Shown: piece after piece, positions 26,235 through 33,910 of the stretch
Layout of the letters: every line of letters begins with the position of its first letter
Numbering within the stretch: position 1 is the first letter of the stretch
Assembly: GCF_002899675.1 (NCBI RefSeq)
Contig: NZ_PKUU01000001.1
Span: forward strand, 186,001 to 250,000
Length of the DNA stretch: 64,000 bases
Direction of reading: 5' to 3'
Source: Clostridium sp. chh4-2
Lineage (GTDB): Bacteria; Bacillota; Clostridia; Lachnospirales; Lachnospiraceae
Position numbers and translations under genes: made by a program
Notes under the pieces: generated by a model
What the model saw: the letters and a program-made list of their open reading frames with translations, nothing else
The model's database searches: none
What the model was told of the DNA's origin: nothing

Positions 26235-26255
26235 CAATGCAATAGCATTGTTTTT
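26235..26255 (+). terminator. Weak terminator-like hairpin after the repeat array
   Basis: CAATGC (26235-26240), loop AATA, GCATTG (26245-26250) and TTTTT (26251-26255) on the plus strand. It could end a transcript containing the CAP gene, E1 and the array. The stem is only 6 bp. Confidence 0.4.
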
Positions 26256-26256
26256 A

Positions 26257-26639
26257 ACCAGACCAGCGAAAACCAGCCCGGAATCGGGAGGCGGAACCGG
26301 AAGCCAAAGGTCGGAGGGGCTGTCCGGGCCGGGGAAGGAAGATGCAGCCAGATCGGATCGTATGGAACCCCTTTAGAACTACTTGGACCCGTAAGGGCAG
26401 AACGAGGCAGGTAGAAACTGAATTCCAGATCAGTTTCTAAAGCGCCACTGAGCAGCGAAGTCATAAAGAGTTCACTGCGAATGGCGCTGGCCTGCCTCGT
26501 TCTGTTCTTACGGGTCTTAGTAGTTCTTAGGGGCGAATCCCGAATCCGATCTGGCTGCATCTTCCTTCCCCGGACCGGACAGCCCCTCCGACCTTTGGCT
26601 TCCGGTTCCGCCTCCCGATTCCGGGCGTACCCCTTTCGC
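26257..26639 (-). repeat. Giant Y-shaped inverted-repeat element E2 (candidate structured RNA)
   Basis: Outer arms 26276-26358 and 26544-26626 are 83 bp with one mismatch. On the minus strand it repeats the plan of E1: basal helix GGCGAAA/TTTCGCT, unpaired GGGGTAC before GCC, internal loop TCGGGATTCG (26543-26534) against TTCCATACG (26367-26359), helix CCCCTAAGAACTACTAAGAC, hairpin A (26441-26488) and hairpin B (26412-26439, loop TCTGGAAT). In hairpin A the pairing CAGTGAA/TTCGCTG needs a G-U wobble, which exists only in a minus-strand RNA. The outer stem sequence is unrelated to E1. It starts about 33 bases after the stop of the minus-strand lipoprotein gene. Confidence 0.85.
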
Positions 26640-26672
26640 CAACTACGTTAAATAACAATTTTTATGTAAATA

Positions 26673-27347
26673 TTATTGAGCTGCAGATGAGCTTTCTTCT
26701 GTTAAAGTAGCACCTGCTGCCTCTGCCATCAATGTTGCACCTTCTGTAAAGTCAGTGGACACGATTGTAAGCGCTTTTGTCATATCTTCCATAAGCTTCT
26801 GGTTTTCTTCCTCTGTAGGAGTTTTTCCGCTGGCTTCCATCTCCATGGCTGATACAACGATATCCAGGTAATCAACCATAGCATCACAACCGCTCTTATA
26901 TTTAGCCTGAGCTTCTGCATAAGCTTCCGGAGCCTGAATTGCTGCAAATTCTACGAATGGAGCTTTTAATTCTTCCATCAATTTTGCGATACCTTCTGTA
27001 TCAGAAGGGTCCATAGTTGCTAAATCAGCCTGAACTTTTGTGGATACATCAGTCATAGCCTGACCCAGTTCTTCAGCCTTTGCAAGGTATTCGTCCTCTG
27101 TTAAAGCCTCTCCTGCTGCTTCAGCTTCTTTTTTTGTCTCTTCTTCTGTTGTTTCAGCCGCTGTTGTAGTCTCTTCCGTTGTTTCCTCTGTTGTTGTTTC
27201 CTCTGCTGTTGTCTCTGCAGCTGCTTCTGTTGTTGTTTCAGCAGCTGTAGTCGCATCGGCTTTTTTACCTCCGCAAGCTGTTACAGATGTTGCCAGCATA
27301 GCTGACATTGCTAATACACACATACCTTTTTTGAAATTCTTTCTCAT
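26673..27347 (-). CDS. Putative lipoprotein with Thr/Glu-rich spacer
   Basis: About 224 residues from the ATG at 27347, which has GGGAG ten bases upstream; a longer frame to 27404 adds 19 residues ahead of the signal peptide. The lipobox is SVTACGG. A spacer of repeated Thr/Glu/Ala (about residues 30-75) carries the domain away from the membrane. The remaining helical domain (ALTEDEYLAKAEELGQAM to ATLTEESSSAAQ) has no motif I can assign. Element E2 follows its stop in sense orientation. Confidence 0.7.
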   Translation of the reverse strand: MRKNFKKGMCVLAMSAMLATSVTACGGKKADATTAAETTTEAAAETTAEETTTEETTEETTTAAETTEEETKKEAEAAGEALTEDEYLAKAEELGQAMTDVSTKVQADLATMDPSDTEGIAKLMEELKAPFVEFAAIQAPEAYAEAQAKYKSGCDAMVDYLDIVVSAMEMEASGKTPTEEENQKLMEDMTKALTIVSTDFTEGATLMAEAAGATLTEESSSAAQ

Positions 27348-27571
27348 AATACAAGTTCTCCCTTTTGTCGTATATATTCGATTTTGTGCAAACGACATAT
27401 GCATTATAGCAAATTACTTTTTATTTGCAAGGCTATTAATAAAAAAGTAAGATTTATTTACATTATATTAAGTTCTCCTTTGATATTTGGCCTTAATACA
27501 TAGAATTCTCAAACTTTTAATGATATACTGGTTAAAAATAATACATATATTTCGAAATGGAGGAAAATTTA

Positions 27572-28627
27572 ATGCCGGATAAAATGATGTATGCAGCCGT
27601 TTATAAGGGTCATGGAATCATTGAATTAGAAAAACGGGCTGTTCCCCAAATTGTACATCCTCAGGATGCCATAATAAAAGTGACCTTAACGACCATTTGT
27701 TCCAGCGATATCCATATCAAACACGGCAGCGTTCCAAAAGCTGTGCCCAATACAATTCTCGGTCATGAATTCGTAGGTATCGTTGAACAAACAGGATCTG
27801 ATGTCAGAAGGTTCAAGCCTGGCGACCGTGTTGCGGTCAATGTGGAAACCTTTTGCGGGGAATGCTATTTTTGTAAACGCGGATTTGTAAATAACTGCAC
27901 TGATGAGCACGGCGGCTGGGCGCTTGGATGCCGGATTGACGGAGGACAGGCTGAATATGTGAGAGTTCCATTTGCAGATAACGGCCTTACAAAAATTCCG
28001 GAATCCGTTTCAGACGAAGCAGCCCTCTTCACTGGTGATATTCTTTCCACCGGATTCTGGAGTGCAAAACTGGCGGAGATAAAGCCGGCGGACACCATAG
28101 CAGTCATTGGAGCCGGTCCAACCGGATTGTGCACATTAATGTGTGCCCGGCTCTATGGTCCCGGCAAAATAATTGTCATCGACACTTCGGAGGAACGGCT
28201 GAATCTGGCCAAGCGCTCCGGTTTGGCAGATGTGATTCTCAATCCCGGACGTCATAATGTGGAACAGGAAGTCCTGCGCCTGACACAGGGCCGGGGCGCA
28301 GACGCAGTACTGGAAGTTGCCGGCGGAAAAGACACCTTTCAAACAGCATGGAAAATTGCCCGGCCTAATGCGGTTGTGTGCATAGTCGCATTATATGAAG
28401 AAGCACAGGCCCTTCCATTGCCTGAAATGTATGGAAAAAATCTGATTTTTAAAACTGGAGGAGTGGATGCCTCCAACTGTGAGGAGATTTTAAAGCTGAT
28501 TGAATGTAAAAAGCTGGATACCAGTTGTCTGATCACCCACCGCACCTCTCTAAAGCATATTATGGAAGCTTACGAGGTGTTTGAAAATAAACTGGACCAG
28601 GTGATAAAATACGCAATTACCGTATAG
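27572..28627 (+). CDS. Zinc-dependent medium-chain alcohol dehydrogenase
   Basis: 351 residues. The GroES-like N-terminal domain has the catalytic zinc Cys in TTICSSDIHIKHG and GHEFVG (His-Glu), and the structural zinc cluster CGECYFCKRGFVNNC with four cysteines. The Rossmann domain begins VIGAGPTGLCTLMCARLYG. The enzyme oxidises an alcohol or polyol with NAD(P); substrate unknown. ATG at 27572 is eight bases after GGAGG, better than the ATG at 27557, which overlaps that site. Convergent with the acyltransferase gene. Confidence 0.88.
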   Translation: MPDKMMYAAVYKGHGIIELEKRAVPQIVHPQDAIIKVTLTTICSSDIHIKHGSVPKAVPNTILGHEFVGIVEQTGSDVRRFKPGDRVAVNVETFCGECYFCKRGFVNNCTDEHGGWALGCRIDGGQAEYVRVPFADNGLTKIPESVSDEAALFTGDILSTGFWSAKLAEIKPADTIAVIGAGPTGLCTLMCARLYGPGKIIVIDTSEERLNLAKRSGLADVILNPGRHNVEQEVLRLTQGRGADAVLEVAGGKDTFQTAWKIARPNAVVCIVALYEEAQALPLPEMYGKNLIFKTGGVDASNCEEILKLIECKKLDTSCLITHRTSLKHIMEAYEVFENKLDQVIKYAITV

Positions 28628-28643
28628 TGTCTTTCCCAGCATG

Positions 28644-28912
28644 AAAAAAGGAAGGTTATCATGATATTTCAGGTTCTTTCTTGGCTTTGGGTGCGGGACT
28701 GTGCCGGAGGGGTAATATCCCAGTGTACCGCCATCTGGATACGAACCGTAAAAATGAACGCGGCTGGCGAACACACGTATTTTGTGTCCGCCAGCCACGT
28801 TCATTTTTACGGCGAGTAGGAAGCACGGCGGACACGGGATATTACCCCTCCGGCACAGTCCCGCACCCAAAGCCAAGAAAGAACCATATTTCATGCATCA
28901 GCCTTCCTTTTT
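28644..28912. terminator. Bidirectional terminator split by an inserted hairpin element
   Basis: AAAAAAGGAAGG (28644-28655) and CCTTCCTTTTT (28902-28912) are complementary and A/T-flanked, as in a terminator between the convergent genes ending at 28627 and 28921. Removing the hairpin and one copy of the 8-bp direct repeat leaves GGAAGG, a short loop region with ATCATGA/TCATGCAT pairing, and CCTTCC, so the original was an ordinary short stem-loop. Confidence 0.7.
28672..28885. mobile_element. Miniature inverted-repeat element E3 with 8-bp target duplication
   Basis: The 214-bp element has perfect 50-bp terminal inverted repeats (28672-28721 and 28836-28885), starting GGTTCTTTCTTGGC and ending with its complement. 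It is flanked on both sides, with no gap, by the direct repeat ATATTTCA (28664-28671 and 28886-28893). Inside are a further helix GTAAAAATGAACG/CGTTCATTTTTAC and an apical hairpin GGCTGGCG/CGCCAGCC. It encodes no protein, so it must be moved by a transposase from elsewhere. The ends and the AT-rich 8-bp duplication are compatible with the ISL3 family; this assignment is a guess. Confidence 0.85.
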
Positions 28913-28920
28913 CTTCTTTA

Positions 28921-29526
28921 TTATGATGCCTTACTGGCCTCCATACGTCCAATATCCAATCTTGGAATATTTTTTCGTCCGGTCACTCCATATGATTCCA
29001 TGGTGATTTTAATGGAGGTGAACGGCAGCGGTATCTTATAGTGATCCCATCTTCTGCTCAGACTGACCGACTTGGAATAATCTGCTTTCGCCGCTATAAA
29101 ATCCTTTTTGCCTGTTTCAGACAGGTAAAAAGCCAGCGTTTTCGGTATATGTCTCGGTCCAAGAGGGCCGTCGAGAGCTACTGCCAGAATTTTTTCCGTT
29201 TCTTTCGCCGCTCCCGTTAAATCTTCCATAAAAGTTCTGCATCTGTTTCCATCCGGCAGCCGAATTGCCTCGCCATGGCAGCGTTTTAACAGATACTCGA
29301 TATAATCGCCCCTTTCATCTGCTGTCACAATTACAGATATCTTCTGCTCTCCCAGCATTTTTTTCAGCAGCAGATTCATAATATAGCTGTCTTCATGCCA
29401 AAATCCAATCACCGCTCCATTTTTCAGATTTTCCGGCAGTTCCAGTTCCAGATGAACCGTTTTCTCAAGCAGTCTTAAATAAGCGTAATAGAGCCGGCAT
29501 AAACATGCCTTTCCCCACTCCTTCAT
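28921..29526 (-). CDS. DUF374 / LpxL-like acyltransferase-fold protein
   Basis: 201 residues. GAVIGFWHEDSYIMNLLL near residue 38, IVTADERGDYIEYLLKRCHGEAIR, VALDGPLGPRH and the late SRRWDHYKIPLPFTSIKI are typical of the DUF374 acyltransferase-like family related to lysophospholipid acyltransferases. It may acylate a lipid or glycolipid. It overlaps the upstream glycosyltransferase gene by 62 bases in another frame; the ATG has GGAGAAGG upstream. The neighbour order glycosyltransferase-DUF374-DedA suggests membrane glycolipid work. Confidence 0.7.
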   Translation of the reverse strand: MKEWGKACLCRLYYAYLRLLEKTVHLELELPENLKNGAVIGFWHEDSYIMNLLLKKMLGEQKISVIVTADERGDYIEYLLKRCHGEAIRLPDGNRCRTFMEDLTGAAKETEKILAVALDGPLGPRHIPKTLAFYLSETGKKDFIAAKADYSKSVSLSRRWDHYKIPLPFTSIKITMESYGVTGRKNIPRLDIGRMEASKAS

Positions 29527-30727
29527 ATTCCTTCTCCTCTTTCCGTTCTATCATCTTGTAATACTGGTGTTCTGCCATCTTTGCGACCCCTTCTGCACGA
29601 AATCCGCAGGCCGTGCGGAAGGCTTCCTTTGAAAGTTTTTGATACATCATTTTATCTTCCATCATCGACGCGACAGCTGCCGCCCAAGCGGTCTCATTTT
29701 CTTCTGTCATAAATCCGTTAACTCCATGTTTTACCACATCCACGACTCCGCTGGCTCTCACGGCCACCACCGGGCATCCTGCGGCCATGGCTTCTAAAAG
29801 AACAATTCCCTGGGTCTCAGACTTGGATGCGAACAGAAATCCATCTGCAGCATGCAGATAATGGCGCACTTCCGAATTAGGCAGTTTTCCTGTAAAAATG
29901 ATCTGTTCTTCTATATTAAGTTCTTTGACCATCCGTTCTAAGTTTTTCCGCTCCGTGCCGTCTCCAATAATCATAATCCGGAAGCCTCCTCCGGACCGTT
30001 TTTTCAGCTGAGCCGCCCCTTTTAACAGAAACTCCAGATTTTTTTCTTTTTCCAGCCTTGCGGTAGTTGCGAACAGCCAGGCAGATCCGCCTTTCAGATA
30101 CTGTTCCCGGATCTTTCCGGAACGTTCCGGATTTACCTCAAACCCTGATTCATCTAATCCGGTAGGCAGCACGCTGATCATTGTTTCCGTTCCATGTTCC
30201 ATCAAATATTCTTTCATGGTATTGGTCGGGGCAAATATCAAGTCACATTGGTTGGTAAATTCCTTCATACATTTGGGAACAATATTCTGTTTCATATATC
30301 TGGCCACTTGATTGACCGGATAAGTTCTGTTTTCCATTTCCCGGTATAACTTAAAATAGTGGAGATATTCCTCATACCGTGTGTGATAAGTGTATGCCAC
30401 CGGAATATTGTATTTTTTTCCCAGATAAACCGCGGTCTGTCCCATAAGAACCGGGTGATGGACATGAATCACATCGAATTTTTGTTCTTTAAAGCACTGT
30501 TCGATCCGTTTGTCCAGACAATGTCCGACTACCAGCCCTTTTTCCGGTTTATGATATAAGATTTTATACCGCACTACAAATTCTTCCGGCTCACATCCTT
30601 CCGCCTCCGGCGCAAACACGGTCACCTCATGCCCTAACTCTCTGAGGCTGTTTGCCAGGCGTTCCACAGAGATGGGAACCCCTCCGATAAATGGTTTATA
30701 ATTATTCGTAAGCATTGCAATTCTCAT
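29465..30727 (-). CDS. Glycosyltransferase family 4 (diacylglycerol glucosyltransferase-like)
   Basis: 420 residues of GT-B fold. The N-terminal domain starts MRIAMLTNNYKPFIGGVPIS and has DVIHVHHPVLMG and YTYHTRYEEY. The C-terminal nucleotide-sugar site has TARLEKEKN and the EX7E motif in FASKSETQGIVLLEAMAAG. The HTRYEEYLHYF region resembles 1,2-diacylglycerol 3-glucosyltransferases of Gram-positives. AGGAGG precedes the ATG, 11 bases after the DedA gene. The sugar and acceptor are inferred only from family. Confidence 0.85.
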   Translation of the reverse strand: MRIAMLTNNYKPFIGGVPISVERLANSLRELGHEVTVFAPEAEGCEPEEFVVRYKILYHKPEKGLVVGHCLDKRIEQCFKEQKFDVIHVHHPVLMGQTAVYLGKKYNIPVAYTYHTRYEEYLHYFKLYREMENRTYPVNQVARYMKQNIVPKCMKEFTNQCDLIFAPTNTMKEYLMEHGTETMISVLPTGLDESGFEVNPERSGKIREQYLKGGSAWLFATTARLEKEKNLEFLLKGAAQLKKRSGGGFRIMIIGDGTERKNLERMVKELNIEEQIIFTGKLPNSEVRHYLHAADGFLFASKSETQGIVLLEAMAAGCPVVAVRASGVVDVVKHGVNGFMTEENETAWAAAVASMMEDKMMYQKLSKEAFRTACGFRAEGVAKMAEHQYYKMIERKEEKEYEGVGKGMFMPALLRLFKTA

Positions 30728-30738
30728 CTTTCACCCTC

Positions 30739-31248
30739 CTATGAAAACAGCTGAAACGCCTTGTCACCCAGCATATATCCGGCTCCGATCAGGAAAAAAT
30801 TCCACACAAAGATTCCCATAGCCGAACTAATGCTGTATTTAACAAAATTCATTCGAATGACTCCGGCCGGAATTGATATCACGGTCCGAATTACAGGAAT
30901 CAGTTTACTGATAAAGATGCCAACCGCACCTTTTTTCTCCAGCAGCAAAAAGTTCTTCTCTATAACCGGTTTCTGCTTTGGAAACTTTTTCAAGTACCGT
31001 TCCAAAAACAATTCACCGCCGATTCTTCCAATTCCATATAAGATCCAGCTTCCAAGCAGCCCTGCGAAAAGAGCTAATATCATAGCCGTCAGGAAACTGA
31101 TGTCCCCTTTTGCGGCCCATATACCGGCAAGCGGCATGATGATACCGGCCGGAAATCCGGGAAGATTGAGATATTCCAATAAAACAATTACAAAAATAAA
31201 TAATGCGCCATATTGTAAAAAATACTGAGACAGTACCTGTATATCCAT
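30739..31248 (-). CDS. DedA family membrane protein
   Basis: About 169 residues with four or five membrane segments. The DedA signature appears as FPAGIIMPLAGIWAA, GRIGGELFLERY, FISKLIPVIRTVISIPAGVIRM and a terminal hydrophobic helix. DedA proteins are proposed lipid-carrier flippases (undecaprenyl phosphate or phospholipids). ATG at 31248 has AAGGAGG upstream; the frame back to 31278 is not needed. First gene of the DedA-glycosyltransferase-DUF374 cluster. Confidence 0.85.
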   Translation of the reverse strand: MDIQVLSQYFLQYGALFIFVIVLLEYLNLPGFPAGIIMPLAGIWAAKGDISFLTAMILALFAGLLGSWILYGIGRIGGELFLERYLKKFPKQKPVIEKNFLLLEKKGAVGIFISKLIPVIRTVISIPAGVIRMNFVKYSISSAMGIFVWNFFLIGAGYMLGDKAFQLFS

Positions 31249-31323
31249 AAAGATCAACCTCCTTGTTGAGTTAATCATAAAGGAGGTTTCTAAAAAGGCA
31301 CTTTAGAAAAAACAAAAGATTTT

Positions 31324-31935
31324 CTAAAGATTTTTTACCCGTTCTTTCGTAAACGGATATTTTTGCAGACCATGTTTTGTACAGTAAAAGTAGAGATTTC
31401 CTCCTTTCCGCATAAGCGGCAGATAAAATGACGGGTCCTGCTCCGGGTAAAATCTGGTAAGCAGCATGCGGTCTCCATACACATAGGCCGCAAAAAGTAT
31501 ATAGTGTTCTTTGCTCATCTCATGGTTAAACGTAATATAATAATTGTTGTCCATAACCTGCACCGATGCCTGATGCTCTTCGTCATTCAAATCTGCTGCC
31601 AGCGGATGCAGACGGCGTCCACAGCAGGAAACCGCGGTTTTCCCTGTGCTTGTAATAATATTTCCGCAATTCGGGCAGACATAAAACTGTATTAAATCAA
31701 TTTTCCCTGCATCGGGAAAATTGGGTTTTAATTCTCCCTGAAGCAGTTTCAGGATATCCGCGCCAAGCACCGCAGAAAGTTCCTCCCATAAGCTTACATC
31801 CGGGCAGCCTAATCCGCACTCCCATTTTGAAATCGTTTTATTGCTGATATTTAACTGCTCCGCGACCTGTCTCTGGGTCAATCCGTTTTCCTTGCGTAAC
31901 TGTAAAATTAAGTGTCCAACTTTTGCACAATCCAT
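31324..31935 (-). CDS. XRE-family regulator fused to zinc ribbon and desulfoferrodoxin-like domain
   Basis: 203 residues in three parts. Residues 1-65 are a helix-turn-helix (RKENGLTQRQVAEQLNISNK). Residues 85-110 have CPNCGN and CCGRR cysteines, a rubredoxin or zinc-ribbon-like centre. Residues 125-203 (FNHEMSKEHYILFAAYVYGD and FYCTKHGLQKYPF) resemble the superoxide-reductase domain of desulfoferrodoxin, whose HxMxxxHYI pattern is visible. It may be a redox-sensing repressor; not all iron ligands can be confirmed by eye. GAAAGGA precedes the ATG. Confidence 0.75.
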   Translation of the reverse strand: MDCAKVGHLILQLRKENGLTQRQVAEQLNISNKTISKWECGLGCPDVSLWEELSAVLGADILKLLQGELKPNFPDAGKIDLIQFYVCPNCGNIITSTGKTAVSCCGRRLHPLAADLNDEEHQASVQVMDNNYYITFNHEMSKEHYILFAAYVYGDRMLLTRFYPEQDPSFYLPLMRKGGNLYFYCTKHGLQKYPFTKERVKNL

Positions 31936-32017
31936 TTTCTTTCCTTTCTCTGAGAGCTTTTGATTACGATCGCAGAAGTTACGATTATTTTCTTAGCCGC
32001 CGTAACAGCCGCCTCTC

Positions 32018-32362
32018 TCATCTCCAAATTTTCTCCGCTTGCGGATCGGCCGCAAGGCATTTTTCCCTCAACGCCTCCAATTCGTCCTTATGATCCGCTT
32101 TGGGGTCATCGTATTTCAGAACTTTTAACACTGCATATTCAAATGTATCTTCTCCACATCTGTTCCAAAGCTCCTGCATCCGTTTATTGGGATGACCGCC
32201 CATCAACAGCTTAAAGTGGTTGCTGTTGTAGTCTGCTTTTGTATCTTTGGAAATTCCTAAAAATGACTGCCCGGTGCATTTACAGCGAAAGGAGATAACC
32301 CCCATCTCCGGATTCCGGTTTTTCCATTCTGTCAAAAGTTCCTTTTTTCTTTTTATATCCAT
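32018..32362 (-). CDS. GIY-YIG nuclease-like protein, catalytic motif degenerate
   Basis: About 114 residues. The region GVISFRCKCTGQSFLGISKD stands where GIY and YIG occur in GIY-YIG nucleases, with the later HPNKRMQELWNRCGEDTFEYAVLKVL typical of that fold. The GIY is GVI and YIG is FLG, so activity is uncertain. The ATG at 32362 has GAGGTG seven bases upstream; a GTG three codons earlier is in frame. Neighbouring genes do not clarify its role. Confidence 0.65.
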   Translation of the reverse strand: MDIKRKKELLTEWKNRNPEMGVISFRCKCTGQSFLGISKDTKADYNSNHFKLLMGGHPNKRMQELWNRCGEDTFEYAVLKVLKYDDPKADHKDELEALREKCLAADPQAEKIWR

Positions 32363-32435
32363 TATCTTCACCTCATAATCAGTTTACCCGAAAGAGTCTC
32401 CGGTGGCAATCCACGCTCCGTAGACAACAAAGATA

Positions 32436-32487
32436 TTAAAGTAAAGGGTGAAGGCATTTCGGAAAATGCCTTCACCCTTTACTTTAA
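32436..32487. repeat. Palindrome copy C of the dispersed repeat family
   Basis: Arms 32436-32459 and 32464-32487 (24 bp, perfect) surround a 4-base centre. The core GTAAAGGGTGAAGGCATTT is shared with copies A and B, while the outer bases TTAAAG/CTTTAA differ symmetrically. It ends four bases before the stop of the membrane protein gene at 32492. Confidence 0.9.
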
Positions 32488-32491
32488 AATC

Positions 32492-32977
32492 TCACATTGT
32501 TTTTTGCAGAAGTATTTTGAAAACTAATAAAATGGCTGCATAGATACCTAAAACTGCTAAAAGAGTTCTAAGCACAGTCAAACTGATGAATCCTCCCACT
32601 AAAATTCCGATATACAATCCCACCATCACCGTATAACCTGCATATGCCCAGCATCTCAATCCGATCATGCGGTTTCTCTCATCTGTTTCGTAAATTTTCT
32701 GTTTCTTCTTCAATTCCGGATTTTTCAGATACCGGATATTCTTGATAGCAGTCATAATGCCGGCTCCGATTAAGCCGCATCCTGTCCCCAGATAAAAGCC
32801 GGTGATTGAATCACGATATCCCGGCTCCAAAAAAAGTACCGGTAAGTTAGGAGCCATAAACGACAATGCCACTGCAGCCGCTCCCAATACCGCAAACAGA
32901 ATTCCCAATACAATTCTGGTTTTACACCGTTTATCAAAATCAATATTATTTTCAACAAATAATTGTTTTAACCACAT
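32492..32977 (-). CDS. Small integral membrane protein of unknown function
   Basis: About 161 residues with four hydrophobic segments (around 24-45, 65-80, 110-128 and 135-155) and a charged central loop containing KKKQKIYETDERNRMIG, a segment I recall from clostridial DUF2178-type membrane proteins. It overlaps or abuts the XRE regulator gene upstream (TGA at 32980), a usual regulator-membrane protein pair. The ATG at 32977 has GGAGG seven bases upstream; one at 32983 is too close to that site. Confidence 0.65.
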   Translation of the reverse strand: MWLKQLFVENNIDFDKRCKTRIVLGILFAVLGAAAVALSFMAPNLPVLFLEPGYRDSITGFYLGTGCGLIGAGIMTAIKNIRYLKNPELKKKQKIYETDERNRMIGLRCWAYAGYTVMVGLYIGILVGGFISLTVLRTLLAVLGIYAAILLVFKILLQKTM

Positions 32978-32979
32978 AT

Positions 32980-33189
32980 TCATTCCTCCTCTTCATATAA
33001 AAATATCTCTTCAATGCTTTTTTCAAAAAATCTGGCTATTTTAAAAGCCAATTGGAGGGAGGCATTATATTTTCCATTCTCCAGCGATATAATGGTCTGC
33101 CTCGTCACGCCTAAAGCGGATGCAAGTTCCTCCTGAGTCACCTTGTTTTGTTTTCTGAATTCCTGTATTCTCGTCTTCACATACACCAC
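32980..33189 (-). CDS. Small XRE-family transcriptional regulator
   Basis: 69 residues forming one helix-turn-helix domain: [35 protein letters not shown], then [21 protein letters not shown]. This is the YozG/Xre-like type found next to small membrane proteins, which it probably regulates. The start is a GTG at 33189 or 33180, with AGGAAAG upstream; neither is decisive. Confidence 0.8.
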   Translation of the reverse strand: MVYVKTRIQEFRKQNKVTQEELASALGVTRQTIISLENGKYNASLQLAFKIARFFEKSIEEIFLYEEEE

Positions 33190-33323
33190 TCTTTCCTGTT
33201 CTATTTTAAAAAGTAATGTTTCCTTTACATTTTTAGTATAGCACGCTTTACATTAATTGTAAAGCTTATTTTACATTTTTATTTATCTAACGGCAAAAAT
33301 CAGGTCTCTGTCAATAGATTTCT

Positions 33324-33737
33324 TTATAAGCCGCAGCGAATCAGAACCGCACCTGCTAAGAGGCCGATACCGATCAATGTCTCGGCTCCCGCTATTACCA
33401 GCTGTTTTCCCGCTTTTATAAGCTCAGATTCCGCATAAGCTCTGGATGGGTAATCCTCACAGACATAAAATCTTTCATTAAACTCTTTGTCAGAAACATT
33501 CAGATGATAACAGTTTTTATTATATACATAGCATCTCTCATAGACCGCAGCACATCGATTAAAGCTCATACGTTCCACTCTTTTGGCGTGAATATCATCA
33601 GAAAACCGGATCTCTTGAAACCGGTCTGGGAAATGTATGGTCATACATCGGTATTGCATATATGAATATTTTGCCAAAATAATCATCGCGCCTCCAACCA
33701 ATATCAAAAACAACATAATAATAATTTCTTTATACAT
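33324..33737 (-). CDS. Hypothetical protein with two membrane segments
   Basis: About 137 residues from the ATG at 33737 (AAAGGGGGA upstream). The N-terminal helix is MLFLILVGGAMIILA and a second lies near the C-terminus (LIGIGLLAGAVLI). Between them is a soluble domain with four cysteines (RCAAVYERCYVYNKNCYHL, then FYVCEDYPS). No family recognised. It is monocistronic. Confidence 0.55.
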   Translation of the reverse strand: MYKEIIIMLFLILVGGAMIILAKYSYMQYRCMTIHFPDRFQEIRFSDDIHAKRVERMSFNRCAAVYERCYVYNKNCYHLNVSDKEFNERFYVCEDYPSRAYAESELIKAGKQLVIAGAETLIGIGLLAGAVLIRCGL

Positions 33738-33910
33738 AAAAATATCCCCCTTTATTAAGCTGAATGAATTCACAAACCGTTAATCAGCACCATCAATAAT
33801 TTTATAGACTGATTTTAACAAATAATCAGGCACGGTTTGGCAACTTTTGACAAAATGCACACTTCCGGGTATGAGTGACAGATAAAGGAAGCTCGCCGCA
33901 GATAATGTAC

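Noticed and set aside
26207..26560. 117-aa open frame inside the large hairpin region
   Set aside because: It lies in the E2 inverted repeat, has no ribosome-binding site, and arises from the low stop-codon density of GC-rich arms.
25725..26639. E1 and E2 as insertion-sequence ends or a degenerate IS
   Set aside because: No transposase frame and no clear target duplication. Stem sequences differ between copies while loops are conserved, the opposite of transposon ends.
25725..26639. E1/E2 as a known riboswitch, group II intron or 6S-type RNA
   Set aside because: No matching catalytic core, domain V or ligand-core motif was recognised; placement is 3' of genes, not in leaders.
32018..32362. 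Active homing-endonuclease call for the GIY-YIG-like protein
   Set aside because: Both signature triplets are altered (GVI, FLG) and there is no intron or intein context.
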